Source: Marvania coccoides (Eukaryota > Chlorophyta > Trebouxiophyceae > Chlorellales > Chlorellaceae). Taken from it: DNA of 64,000 nucleotides. Under the pieces are notes generated by a model. That model had not been told where the DNA came from and did no database searches. It was given only the letters and a program-made list of their open reading frames with translations. The stretch is taken from contig OY978104.1 in assembly GCA_963854735.1 (NCBI GenBank), positions 558,001 through 622,000 of the forward strand, in the 5' to 3' direction. Position 1 is the stretch's first letter. Each line of letters starts with the position of its first letter. This document shows, one piece after another, positions 43,734-55,019 of this stretch. Made by a program: the position numbers and the translations under genes.

Positions 43734-44246
43734 ATGGCGGAAGATATGCACAAGATCCGACAAGCAGAGCAGGTAAATCTTCTTGAAATTAATAAAAAAC
43801 AACATGATTTTGATCATCAAACTATTCTCACACTATTTCCATTCGCACAGAGGCTGCTGGACGCCATGACCCATGCAGCAAAAGCTCTGGAGGACATCGA
43901 ATCGGGAAACCAGGAGGCGGCCCAGGGCACCTGCTCCAACTTTTTGGCGGCGGTGGAGGTCAGTCTGAGCTCATTTTACATCGGGAAAAAAAACACAAAA
44001 AAACTCAAGCATTAATTGCTATTTTGAGTAAACAGGCGCCTTACTAATTATAAACTCCCTGAAAATTCTCTTTTGCAGGAGTCTCAAACTCTTTTGTTGC
44101 AAGCAGCAGACAAGCACGAGTTTGCTCGGCCCTACGCCTTGGATGCCACAGCGGAAAGGCTGGAGGCGGCAGCCAGCGAGCGGGAGTCAGGCATAGTAGC
44201 CGCTGAGGCGCAGCAGCAGGGCGATGACGGCATGGCAGAGAAGTAA
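43734..44246 (+). CDS. Small helical protein, probable Mediator subunit 11
   Basis: Three phase-0 exons, 43734-43772, 43851-43958 and 44079-44246, give 104 aa. The protein is almost entirely helical: MAEDMHKIRQAEQRLLDAMT, HAAKALEDIESGNQ, CSNFLAAVEESQTLLLQAAD, EFARPYALDATAERLEAAAS. The pattern of an N-terminal amphipathic helix with LLDAMxxAxxALEDI, a helix ending in FLxxVEExQxxLxxA, then a Phe/Pro/Tyr turn resembles MED11 of the Mediator head module. The length is right for MED11. Similarity is modest and by memory; another small coiled-coil protein is possible. If correct it is nuclear and acts in RNA polymerase II transcription. Confidence 0.5.
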
Positions 44247-44260
44247 GACGAGGTCGACCG

Positions 44261-44554
44261 TTATTGGGCCAAAACAATGGGATGCTGGGGATGGAGATGC
44301 TTTAGATGCTGGGCAGAGACCTGCAGCAGTCTTGCTGTTGAAACTGGGGCTGGCACAGCTGTCCCCTTCCTGAAGAAAGAGGAGTCAAACTCTTCTTGAC
44401 CAGCCTGGCGTTTTTGGCCGCATTTTGAAAGGACGTGCGCCTTTTTCTCGCTGGTTTCCATGCCTTTGAGAGGTTTGGTTGGAGTGATGTCAGCATCCAA
44501 TGGAAAGCGGCGCACCTTCCTTTGCCGCCAGCGGTGGTGGGTCGGGCCGAGAAA
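44261..44554 (-). CDS. Possible terminal exon of an unknown basic protein
   Basis: From a potential acceptor (ATAAAG) at 44555 the minus strand is open to a TAA at 44261. The predicted segment starts FLGPTHHRWRQRKVRRFPLD and goes on ADITPTKPLKGMETSEKKAH, Lys/Arg/Ser-rich, with no ATG at its head. The His/Arg/Trp cluster looks like real protein rather than noise, but no upstream exon could be placed in the short AT-rich gap before the expansin gene. It overlaps the expected 3' untranslated region of the MED11-like gene. Pseudogene fragment or antisense ORF are equally possible. Confidence 0.25.
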   Translation of the reverse strand, partial: FLGPTHHRWRQRKVRRFPLDADITPTKPLKGMETSEKKAHVLSKCGQKRQAGQEEFDSSFFRKGTAVPAPVSTARLLQVSAQHLKHLHPQHPIVLAQ

Positions 44555-45057
44555 CTTTATTTCCCTTTATTTTGATCAGCAAACCGCAGTTTAAAACAAC
44601 TCGCGGTTAAACCTGTGTTTATTTATCTGTTTATTGCGTGTCGGGTTTTTTACGAAAGCCGCATTAGCGAAAGCTTGATCATTAGAAAGTTTTGAATAAG
44701 TGGCTTGGGAAGAAAAAAGAAGAAAAAAACATTGCAGTAGTGAAATCCTGTGTATCCCGCCATTATCCATTATCTACGGACGCTGGAGGTTACGAAACGC
44801 TCCGTGGCTGGACATAATACTTTGAATTTTTCTTTGTTTTCTTTTCTTAATATTCGTTGTTTCTTTTGGCGGTTGGTTTTTCTTTCATTTATTAATTTTT
44901 ATTTTTTATTTTCTGCTTGCACTTCGGTGCCAGTCTGCTACGGGGCCTTAGTTGCCCTTTTGTGCGGACTTTAAACCCTGTAATGTATGTATGTATGTAT
45001 GCTGAAAGATAAGGCGCCCATGGAATCTTGGTGGAGGTGATGGTTTCGTCGACGAGC
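44555..45057. other. AT-rich spacer with TGTA repeat
   Basis: About 500 bases with a short (TGTA)n run at ~44984-45001. It includes the expected 3' end of the expansin-like gene. No other feature. Confidence 0.4.
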
Positions 45058-46082
45058 CTATACTTCTCTTTCAGTCGTGTCAAGGACGTGCCCTACCCCC
45101 ATTTTATTCGATTCAGGTGCCCACTGGCTGTACCCAGGCTGCGAGGGGCGCCCAGCGTCGGATGGCAGCTCGGGCGGCGAAGGATTTTTAGGCGTCGGGG
45201 CTGGGCGCGCGGCGCGGTGGTCGCACCGCACGGTGCGGTACATAATTGCGATAACCCCCAAGTTCTTTCGCGCCAGCTTTTCGAAGGCCCACACCGAAAG
45301 ATCAAAGTGAGCGGAGTATGCGCCCGCATCGCCGCAACACCACCGCTTGTTGGAGTACTCGTTGTCGGGGTATTTGCAGGGGCAGGTGTCGACACTCTTT
45401 ACGACGATGGACGTGGACGTGTTGAAGCACGCCATGGTGCGGCCCAGCTGCTCACCGTAGCCGTCGGTGAAGTTAACGTTGCGGCATTTGACCTCGTAGC
45501 AGCGCCTGAGATTGGGCATGTTGAGAACAACTGTGTGCGTTGACCAAAAAAAAAAAGCTGCAAGAGAGCGATACTTTTGTTTGTCATAGGGCTTAATTCG
45601 CTTGAAAAAAGCTTCCTCACCCACAAGAGCCGGCATATTCTGAAGATGAGTCTGCCATTGCCGTAGTATCAAATCCAGGGTAGACGTCGGGCGACTGGTA
45701 CCCGAGCTCGCAGCTTCCCCTCTGCAGAGCAAGCAAACAAGTGGTGCGCGAGTGAGCAGTGGAGTGAGGGATAACAAACTCCCTTCGGAAGAGCGGTATG
45801 CAATGTCGAAAGATAGAAACCACTTGCATGAATTGAATAGCCATCAAGGCCATAGAAAGTTGCTCGCCTGCACAGCAAGGAGAGATTTTTGTCAAGGGAG
45901 AGCCTGTCAATTTTTTACGCAGCATACAAGGCAGGGGACCGAATGTGGTTGCACGGCAGTTTGAGCCTTTGCGGCCCACCTCACCCCTTCTTCCAGATGC
46001 CGGCAGGAAGAGCTCGAGTTTCTGACAAGGTGGTGCTCAGCAAGACCGCAAAAAGCAGGACAACTGATGAAATGGACAGCAT
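45058..46082 (-). CDS. Secreted expansin-like protein (domain 1 only)
   Basis: Wall-associated protein with the expansin/DPBB fold. Four minus-strand exons, 46082-45985, 45867-45828, 45721-45621 and 45505-45058, give 228 aa. Exon 1 encodes a clean signal peptide (MLSISSVVLLFAVLLSTTLS), then LPAGIWKKG. The body reads RATFYGLDGYSIHRGSCELG, then SSEYAGSCGRCYEVKC, CPCKYPDNEYSNKRWCCGD and the hallmark HFDLSVWAFEKLA followed by GVIAIMYRTVRC. The HFD motif and at least ten Cys match expansin domain 1. No second (cellulose-binding) domain follows; the tail is Pro/Ser-rich. Intron 2 begins GCAAGT (AT|GCAAGT). A GT donor further in gives a longer exon but a poorer join. EG45-like and amoebozoan expansin-like proteins are the alternatives. 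Confidence 0.8.
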
Positions 46083-46935
<853 letters not shown>

Positions 46936-47734
46936 ATGACGACCATTCCTCCCAGCCCTGCCGCCATGGGGCGGAACAACGAGGGATACGACCCCCTACA
47001 TCCCCCGCGAGTGGTCCAGATCACGGACTCTTCACGCGGCGGGTGGATTACCAAGCGCCCGGCCGACACAAATTCTCGCCTCATTCTGAACTTCAACCCC
47101 TCGCTGTGCTGCTCCGCTGGAGACGGGCTTGAAGAACAGGACCTTGTCGTCGTGCCTCCCATCCTCGCTGCTCGCGGCGTCACTCAGTACGAGTGGCGAG
47201 ACTGTGTTCGTCGACTGAAGACCGAAGTGCAGCCACAGCACCACTCCACATGCTGCTGCATTACCCTGGGCCTCACCGTGGTCTGTTTGCCGCTGGTGTG
47301 CTACGTGGAGAACCGCTATCAAAAGGCCGCTGCGAAGTGGCTGGAAGACCTCAACAAACAAGTAAGCTCTACGTACAAATTCCTCGTACAAATTCGTCGT
47401 TGTTGGTATAATTGGACTAAAACTGAAAACGCCGGAAGTAGAGAAACTGAAACTCGTACGCAATTTTTCTTATATTATTTAAAATTTGCCGATGCAGGTG
47501 CTGGTCCCCAAGGGCATGTACGCCAAGCTGCAGACCAACGAATTTCAAATCAACAACGGAGAAAGTAACTACTACGAGGAGATCAGCTGGCTGGCGGTGG
47601 CGCTAACAGAGGAGGAGGCGGAGAGGCTGCGCTCTGAGCCGGTATTCTGGACCCCAGCCTGCTGCGAGCCTGCCACTGTCCCCCATCCGTGCCAAGGGTG
47701 CTTCTGCTGCTGCTGCTCCTCCCGAATTGTTTGA
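46936..47734 (+). CDS. ERF4/GOLGA7-CHIC family membrane-associated protein
   Basis: Two phase-0 exons, 46936-47361 and 47498-47734, give 220 aa. The central block VTQYEWRDCVRRLKTEV, then CCCITLGLTVVCLPLVCYVE, YQKAAAKWLEDLNKQVLVPK and GMYAKLQTNEF follows the Golgin A7/ERF4 pattern, where the partner subunit supports a DHHC palmitoyltransferase, and equally the CHIC pattern (Cys-rich hydrophobic stretch, then a helix with WxxxxN). A Cys-rich C-terminus (CQGCFCCCCSSRIV) is a strong candidate for S-acylation. The start has MTTIPPSPAAMGRNN; an in-frame ATG ten codons later gives MGRNN, which could be N-myristoylated. Probable location: Golgi or plasma membrane, cytosolic face. ERF4 versus CHIC cannot be settled without a profile search. 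Confidence 0.72.
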
Positions 47735-48372
47735 AAAAGGATACACCGCGCCTTCATTGGGGGGGGGGGGGGGGGGGACCTCTAATGAGACTGCCATAAG
47801 GCCTGGCGATTACTACTGTTCAAGATTCATTTCTTCTCAATTCTTGGCACTACTCTGTGGGCACTGCTATATACCATTGTACTAATTTGTATTCACAGGC
47901 AATCCTGTGCTGTTTCAAGTATACAAACGTCTTTCAATTCCTTTTCCATTCTATTTTTTGGCTGCAATAAACCTTTAAACTTTGAATTAGCTGGGTTCCT
48001 TGGGTACTGTATTTGTGAATTCCCAGGGAATATCCCGCCACCTTTGCAATCTGCCAAAGGGCACTTGTACTGTATTTCCTGCCCTGAGTAAAAACATTCT
48101 ACGTCTTCAGCTACGCCATCCTTCCTTTTTCTAATATCTATCATTTCTCAGTATTTGGTTGCTGTTTTCCTGTTCTTGCTTTCTCAAGCGTCGTTTCTAC
48201 TTTTCCTTCTCGTGCGTGCGCCGTTTCTTAAGCGTGTAATTCTCATTGCAGTTCTGCGAAAGCGCAAACATTGTTTTTCCTGGCAGCGGCTACGGGGTGG
48301 GGAGACTGAAAAAAGATGGGCAACAGATAAACAAGAATTAAGAAGCGCCATTACAGGCCACCGGCGTTTAAC
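47735..48372. other. Spacer with a 19-G tract
   Basis: AT-rich spacer after the ERF4/CHIC-type gene. A run of 19 G starts at 47759, 25 bases past the stop. No coding region recognised. Confidence 0.45.
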
Positions 48373-49130
48373 TCATTTTTCACCCTTTTCCAGCGCCAGG
48401 CCCACGATCTGCATGCGGTGCTCCTTCTCCAGCCACAGCATGTGGCGGTTGAGGCAGCGCAGCATGGTGCGAACCCTCAGCTTTGCCCCCTTTTAAAGCA
48501 GCGCAAACCAGGTGCTGCGGTGTGCTTTTGTACACCACTAGCAGCGCTATCTCCAGCCCAGGGCAGGGTGGCAGGAGTTTTGCAAAGCGTTGCGGTACCC
48601 GGCCTTTACTAGATTCGCTTCATATGCCTTTAATGAACTATGCATGAGGATGACAAAGCTCGGTGTTGAGCCCCCAGGGGACTGCTTAGCGCAGGCTCTA
48701 GACGATAAATGGCGGTCAATTGCATCTTCAGGAATCTCAGCTCCAGCGGCCAAGATTGCTCAATACTGTCAGAGCGTTGACGTTAGCTCCAGCATCTACC
48801 AAAGCTGCGATTATACTCGGATTGCCAGCAATAACGGCACAAATGAGCGGAGTCGTGCCACCGTGGTCGACGGCGTCTACAAGTGCTCCCCGGGCATTCA
48901 GCAATCCCGTCGCTTCCCACGTGCCCATGGGAAGCACAAATATGCAGAGCGGCTCTACGTGTATAATGAAAAGTTTCATCTATGTCTGAGTCCGTGTTGT
49001 CAAGCAAAAAGGCCACATAGTTTGCGTGGCCTCCCATAGGAGCCCAATGCCGCAGGGAGTCGGCATCTGTCCCTGCTTCGAGGAGAAGCTCCACCATGGC
49101 AGTGTGACCTTGATATGGCCTTCATCGCCC
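48373..49130 (-). pseudogene. Degenerate ankyrin-repeat gene
   Basis: Minus-strand sequence shows ankyrin units in shifting frames. One frame reads MVELLLEAGTDADSLRHWAP and AALHICASHGHV; an extra G (GTGG-GAAG near 48920) then shifts to another frame that reads VDHGGTTPLICAVIAGNPSI and IAALVDAGANVNAL. A further shift leads to AAGAEIPEDAID, and an open piece near the end (LRVRTMLRCLNRHMLWLEKE, then HRMQIVGLALEKGEK) finishes at a stop at 48373. Internal stops break any single model, and no splice sites repair the shifts. It is best read as a decayed copy of an ankyrin gene. It does not closely match the intact ankyrin gene at 26.7-27.4 kb. Confidence 0.55.
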
Positions 49131-49237
49131 CGTTAGCAAGCGGCCCCAGAGAGTTCAAAATTTGAATTTTGGTTCGCATTCAGCCCACAAATTTTCGTGT
49201 CACAGGCCTCTACTCTCCCCGCTCGGCGTTCCTATCT

Positions 49238-52200
49238 CTAATGCACATACTCTTGAGCACTGGCGTACTCCCCATAGGCCTCAAAGTAGCGCACCAGCCC
49301 CTTCAAGAAGGGATCTGCTGCCACGGTGTCGGTGTCGCACACCAATGCACAGTGCCGTCTGGCGCGCGTCACCGCCACGTTCATGCGCCTCTTATCCGCC
49401 AGGAACCCCACCTCGCCCCCCTTGTTCGACCGCACCATGGAAATGACGATGGCCTCCTTCTCTCGCCCTTGAAAGCCATCCACTGTGGACACCTCCACGG
49501 CCGCGGCAGCGCCCTCGGGGCGCAGCTCCCGAACTAGCCCCACCTGTGCGGCATAGGGGGTGATGACGCCGATGTCTCTGGCCGCGACGCCGGCTGCCAT
49601 GAGCCGCTGCACGTGCGCAATGGCCGCCGCCGCCTCGCCCCGATTCATTCTGTAATAAAAGTTAGATGCAGCGTAGGAGAGGAAGGAGATGAGCGCTTAA
49701 AAAATGGATGGTGTAGTTTTTAACTGTAAAAGAAAATCAAGATTGAAACAACGCATTCAGAGGGAAAAATGACTCTTCAAGCCCCGAGAAAAAATCAGCA
49801 TAACTATACCATCATAAGGCCAGGAAAATGCCTGCCGTACCTGCTCTCGCTGCCTTCTTCAACCTCCTCCTCCATCTCACACCCCGCGGTGTCTATGAGT
49901 AGCAGCACAGGCAGGAAAGGAGTCTCATCGCCGTTGCTCCCACTGCTGCTGACTGCTGCCGCTGTAGTTAGCTCAGCGAGAGTGTGGTCCGCCACAGAGA
50001 GGGCTGCCTCGAGGAGACCGCCATACATCGCGTCAGAAGACCTGTACCGCATTTTAAATGGATGTTGGCTCTAATAATAAATTCATAAAATATGGCACCT
50101 AATTATTTCATATGCCGAATATACTCCGAGGATGGTTAAGCTCGGCAAAGAGTCCCCAGGGAGAGGAAGCCAGTTGGTGCCCGTCACTACCTCATGAAAG
50201 GATCTCATTCTTCCCCCAAACAAGCAAATAGTAAGCCAGAAGGACACATAATAATCACTGTACGGGAGATCCTATGTCAACTACCCGACACTCACCACTG
50301 CATAACTGCTTTATTCATCCTGTACTGCACCCGGAGCATCACCGACGCTGTGCTCCCCCACGCAGCGTGCGCCCGCTCAAAAAGAGTCACAGACAGACCC
50401 CGGCGAGCCGCCTCCTCGCTGGTCACAGTGGGGGGCAGCTGCAGGTGGTCTCCTGCAAGCACCGCCCGGTTGCCTCGCAGCAGAGCGGCCCAGCTGGCTG
50501 GCTCTAGCGCTTGGGCTGCTTCGTCAATGACTGCAACGTCAAAGGGCGGCAGGGCGGCCAGCTGACGCACCCCCACCCCCGTTAGTGTGGTGCATACGAC
50601 GGAAGCTGAAGACAGAACCGCCGCCACCTGATGGGGAGGAAAAGAGAACAAAAAAAACGCCGGGTATTCTTTAGGACTGCACGAAAGCATAATCAGTGCC
50701 GGGCAATGCAGTACAATGAAATTAAGAGCAGACTTATAGCTATTTGTATGGTTTCTCACCGCCCGCTCTTGCCGCTGCCGCTCCTCTTTTGCCAGCCGCC
50801 TCAAGTCGCGCCGCATGGCCGTGCGCTCCGCCCGATCCCTGCGCCCCAGTTTCATTATCTTGGAGTTCAAGTCTTTTATCTCGGCGCGGCAGTCTCGAGC
50901 CAGCGCAGAGTCATCACTGCGGGGAGAGAAAATGAAATAGACGGTGAAAAAATATATCGGTATACAGAAAGAGATTATTATCAGTGGGGATTGGCCCACA
51001 AAGCTCTGCACACAGGCATTAATTGGGAAATGAAGTGCCCATGCAGGAAAGAAAGACTCCATGCATATACTTTCCAAGAGGAAAATATAACTTTGACGCC
51101 TGTCTGTCTACCTTCGCAGCACTTTGGCCTCTAAACTCGAATCCAGCACCGCAGGCAGCAGCCGGGCGGGGTGGCCCACGCGCACCACGTCCACGACTTT
51201 CTTTCCCAGCCCTGGCAGCTTTCTTCCAGCTAATCTTTCCACCAAATTATCGACGGCGATGTTGGAAGCAGCGCACACCAGCACGCGAGACCCCCGTGCT
51301 ACTTCTTGCAGCACAATCTCGACCTACGGTGAACGTTTTCAAAGAAAAATCGAATTATGTATGAAAAAAAAATAAAAAAAAATACACAAGCATATTCTCG
51401 GCAAAAGTAATTATGGTTGGCGTGTAACAAAAATAGAAGGCTGACAAAGAAAGAGAAGAATCATCAAACCAAAAACAATCTCTTACCACTGTAGTGGTTT
51501 TGCCGGTGCCTGGAGGCCCCTGAATGAGCGCAATGTCTGCCGCTGTGAGCGCTAACGCCACTGCCTGTCTTTGCGAAGCATCCAGCCCCGAATTCACCGG
51601 CTGCCACTTCAGCGATGCCAGCGGCGCAAACCGCGGCTCGCGTCCTCCAAACAGCACCTCCTGCACCACAAAACCCATCGACAAATAAAATAATACGCTC
51701 AAAATATATAAACATTCAATTCAAAATATATAAACATTCGACCATGTTTCAAGCCTGTATTTAACAGCATTAGCAAGCTTTCATCAAAATTAATAAGAAA
51801 GTTCGATCCAGTAGTTAATTAATTCCACTTTCTTACCACCAGCTTCGACCCAGGTCCCGCTTTGTCCCCGGCATCGCTCAGCGCACGCAGCGCCCCCCTC
51901 AGCCGCTCGTACGTCACCTCGTTGGCCAGCTTTTCCAGCTTCAGCGGCACTTCCAGGCCGTCTTCTGGCACGTCGTCCACAGCCACGGTGATGGAGGTCT
52001 CCTTCACGCGGTATATCACGCCCTGGGCCAGCGTTGCGCCCGAATCGCTCTTTGCCGCCCTAAAAATGGAACAGAAATGCGCATTATCAAGGCATGCATA
52101 AAATAGACAAGCAGTTAAAGACGATTTTTTTGTGAGAAATTTTGAATGCGTATTGGGTGTAAAGATTTGAAAGCAATGAGCGTGCTTTTTGTTTTGATTA

Positions 52201-53122
52201 CTATCCATTGATATTTGAAGCCACTCATTCCAATGCAAATCTTACCTGAGGCGCACGATGTCGTGAGGGGAGAACTTATGAGGGGGCAGCGTCTCCTCTC
52301 CATCGCCTCCCGGCTTGTTCCGCACCTAACCCCCCCAACACCAAAACAATATTAGTCTTTCACGGAAAAGAAAGAAATGTTTATACTGCACAGAAAATAG
52401 CATTTACTCTAACTCACCAGGGTAAGCAGCGTGCGGCCTAGTAGCCCGCCTTCCACCTCCGACAGCCTCAGGTTCAGCAGCGCCCTCCCTCGGCCTTGGG
52501 CTTGCTCAGGCGTTGCATTTGACAACGCCTCCTCCGCTGCCGTCACTTCAGCACACCGCTCCAGCTCCACGAGCTCTTGCATCAGCGCAACGAACTTAGG
52601 CAGGTCCTGGGCCTGCACCCCACTGCCGCCGGCGCCAGTATACCCAGCAGAAGAAGAGGAGGTAACGCCTTCGTGTCTCTTGCTGCCGCCGGCTGTTGAA
52701 GAAAGCTGATGTTGTTTTCCTGAGAATTTTGCTGCGTTGTGGGTGGGGTGGGTGTCGAGGAAGGCGGAGGTGGCATCAATGCGGAGGTGCCGCTGAAGGA
52801 GGGCCACTAAAGTGGCGTCGGTTAACGGGGCATCGCTATCGCTAAATTCGGCGCTCAGGTCGACGACTGGGCCCTCCTGGGGCCCCAACGACAGTTTACG
52901 TTGGTCTCCATCGCCTGAGCTGGCGTGGACCAGGCCGTGAAGCTCTCCTACTGAGTGAAGGATGGCACGCTGGCGAGCGGAAAGAGAAGCAGGGAACACG
53001 AGGCTGACAGCGGCAGGGGCCTCCTCGCTGGGCGAGGCATCCTTCTGAATGGCTTTCTGGGCTCGAGATTCAGCTTTCAACGCCTTGGCGGCCTCTCGTT
53101 TGGCCTTTGCCGCAGACGGCAT
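49238..53122 (-). CDS. SF1B helicase, IGHMBP2/SMUBP2-like, with N-terminal R3H domain
   Basis: UPF1-like superfamily 1 RNA/DNA helicase. Nine minus-strand exons: 53122-52418, 52325-52246, 52059-51837, 51660-51487, 51323-51112, 50916-50760, 50627-50296, 50041-49841 and 49649-49238, about 831 aa. Residues ~48-82 (SARQRAILHSVGELHGLVHA, then SSGDGDQRKLSLGP) fit an R3H domain. The helicase core has motif Q/I LDASQRQAVALAL and GPPGTGKTTTV (Walker A ~384-391), Ia LVCAASNIAVDNLVERL, a charged helical insert (RRDLRRLAKEERQRQE), motif II VAVIDEAAQALEP (~552), motif III LAGDHLQLPPTV, VQYRMN, and C-terminal motifs VITPYAAQV, STVDGFQGREKEAIVISMVR and NVAVTRARRH. All nine exons join in frame with GT-AG introns. 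An N-terminal R3H is unusual, as IGHMBP2 carries it after the helicase. Confidence 0.92.
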
Positions 53123-53367
53123 AGCATCGACTTCGATCACTTCAAAAGGAGAAAAATGGTTTAGGCGAGACGTTGGTGTGCTCTACGAGTGCGTAATAAT
53201 TTCTCAATATTTCATAATATTTTTAAAAGCTGCGAAATTATTATTTTGGATGAAATTGTTTCAATCCCAAAAAACTTCGATGCTTTGTTTCTCCTTCTCC
53301 CGAAGGATAAATGCAGAATTTTTTTTATTTTTAAATATTTGTATGCTAGGAAATCTACCCAGAAGCA

Positions 53368-54523
53368 ATGCGCAGAGCTGCAGTTGAATGTTGGAGACTT
53401 GCCTGCCGCTCAACATCCAATTTCCCCGACGTTCAACCGGCTAAATGCGCAGTCTCACTGCTCCCACAACTTGCTCATCTATCAGGCGTCCCGCAATGCG
53501 CCACGCGCACGCCCTGGGCCTCCCCTGCGGCCAACTTCCCCCGCCAGTGGTTGAGGCAAAAAAGGCTCGGCAGCTCAGCCAGCTGCCCCAAACGGGCTGC
53601 TGACCCTCCCCCCAGCTCCGACCCCGACTACTGTGCGGGGCAGAACTGCTGGAAGTGCCGATCCACCCTGCATGAGTGCCCTTCTTTCTTTTGCGGTGCC
53701 TGCCGGGTCATCCAACCTTTTGAGAAACACATTGACTACTTCTCCCTCATGGGACTGTAAGTTTCAGCCATAAAATCATTTCCCCCATCTTCTCCTTGCA
53801 CTAATTCATCGTTTCCATCATAAATCGGCCTCCCCCTCGTCTGTTTCTTTGGTTTTAAAGCACTTCGAAACTAATTTCCGTTAAATTTTGGTTTTTAATG
53901 TAGGGATGAGCCGACGTTTGACATCGACTTGGACGACTTGGAGGCGCGCTACAAGGCTCTCCAGGTAAAGCTGCACCCAGACCGGTTCGCCACGATGTCC
54001 CCTCAAGAGCAAGAGTATTCAGGTGACCAGGCCTCCGCAGTGAATCAAGCTTACCACGTTTTAAGACAGCCGCTGCGAAGAGCGCACTACCTGGTGAGTC
54101 TAAACAATAGACAAAATGCAATGCACGTTTTTCTGCACTTTTCCCCCGAGAAAATGCGAGTCTCTCTGGGGGGTATAGAGGAGCTGAAAATTTGATATTT
54201 TGGTGAAAACAACTGCTATAATGCTTTTTCCGTGTTTTTTTTGCGTGCAGCTGTCGTTGAGAGGGATGGGCGCCTGCGAGGGCCTCACCCTCACCGATCC
54301 TGAGCTTTTAGAGCCGGTTATGGAGGCCAGAGAGGAGGTGGACGCTACAGACGACCTCCAAGAGCTGGAATCGCTAAAAAAGAAAGTAGATACGCAGCTG
54401 AAGCAGTGCGTGAAGGACCTGTCGGCTGCATTTGCCGCGGGAGACCTGGAGCGGGCGGCAGAGACCACCACGGTTTTGCGATACATGGCGAGAATACAGG
54501 AAGCGATAATTGAGAAAATGTAG
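53368..54523 (+). CDS. HSCB: HscB/HSC20 J-domain cochaperone of Fe-S assembly
   Basis: Delivers the scaffold protein to the mitochondrial Hsp70 during iron-sulfur cluster transfer. Three exons, 53368-53756, 53904-54093 and 54251-54523, give 283 aa. The first ~85 residues are a Ser/Arg/Pro-rich organellar presequence. A tetra-cysteine motif follows (CWKCRSTLHECPSFFCGACR), the zinc-binding N-domain of eukaryotic HSC20. The J-domain has FEKHIDYFSLMGL, a KLHPDRF with the HPD signature, and QASAVNQAYHVLRQPLRRAH. The C-terminal three-helix domain has DPELLEPVMEAREEVDAT to MARIQEAIIEKM. It is head-to-head with the helicase gene, 245 bp between starts. Confidence 0.93.
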
Positions 54524-54960
54524 TCAGGTGGAAGGTGGTAAATATGTACACGGTTGAGATGTAGTATTCTTTTTGTTAACGAGATTGAATGAAGGAATCC
54601 TCTAGTAGTTATATGATGACAATTGTTTTGCTCGTCTTTGTAATAGACGGCAGAATTGAAGGAACACGAATATGCAAGTGCGGTGGATTGGGCCGGAGGT
54701 TGTCATGCGCAGGCAGTTTAATTGAAGACGAGCTGCACACTCAATGTGTGTGTTTGTTTGCGTGTGTGGGGGGGGTGATCTCAGACCGTTGGCGACAGCT
54801 GGAACATTTTTGAGTCTTGCTTTTGTCGACACTCATCACAGCCACCACTTTTTATATTGTTTTAAAATTCCATATTCCATATTACAATCTAAAATCTCTG
54901 GTAGAAAAACGCGGAACAAAAATCTAGGCAAAAATCGCAAGCAAAAATCGAATTGAAGAA

Positions 54961-54969
54961 TATAAAAGG
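54961..54969 (+). promoter_or_regulatory. TATA-like box upstream of the desulfhydrase gene
   Basis: TATAAAAGG at 54961-54969 lies about 50 bp before the ATG at 55020, a position that suits a short 5' leader. It is one of the few clear TATA boxes in front of a gene here. Confidence 0.42.
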
Positions 54970-55019
54970 CGAAATTGCTCAGGTTGGAAGCCTTAAGTGA
55001 TCTGGAAAAGGCATTCGAC

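Noticed and set aside
45669..45878. Reading the expansin exon 2 through to HASGFYLSTLHTALPKG with a GT (GTTTGT) donor
   Set aside because: This gives a longer insertion before the conserved GSC block and a poor donor. The GCAAGT donor after SIH gives a better join and matches other GC donors here.
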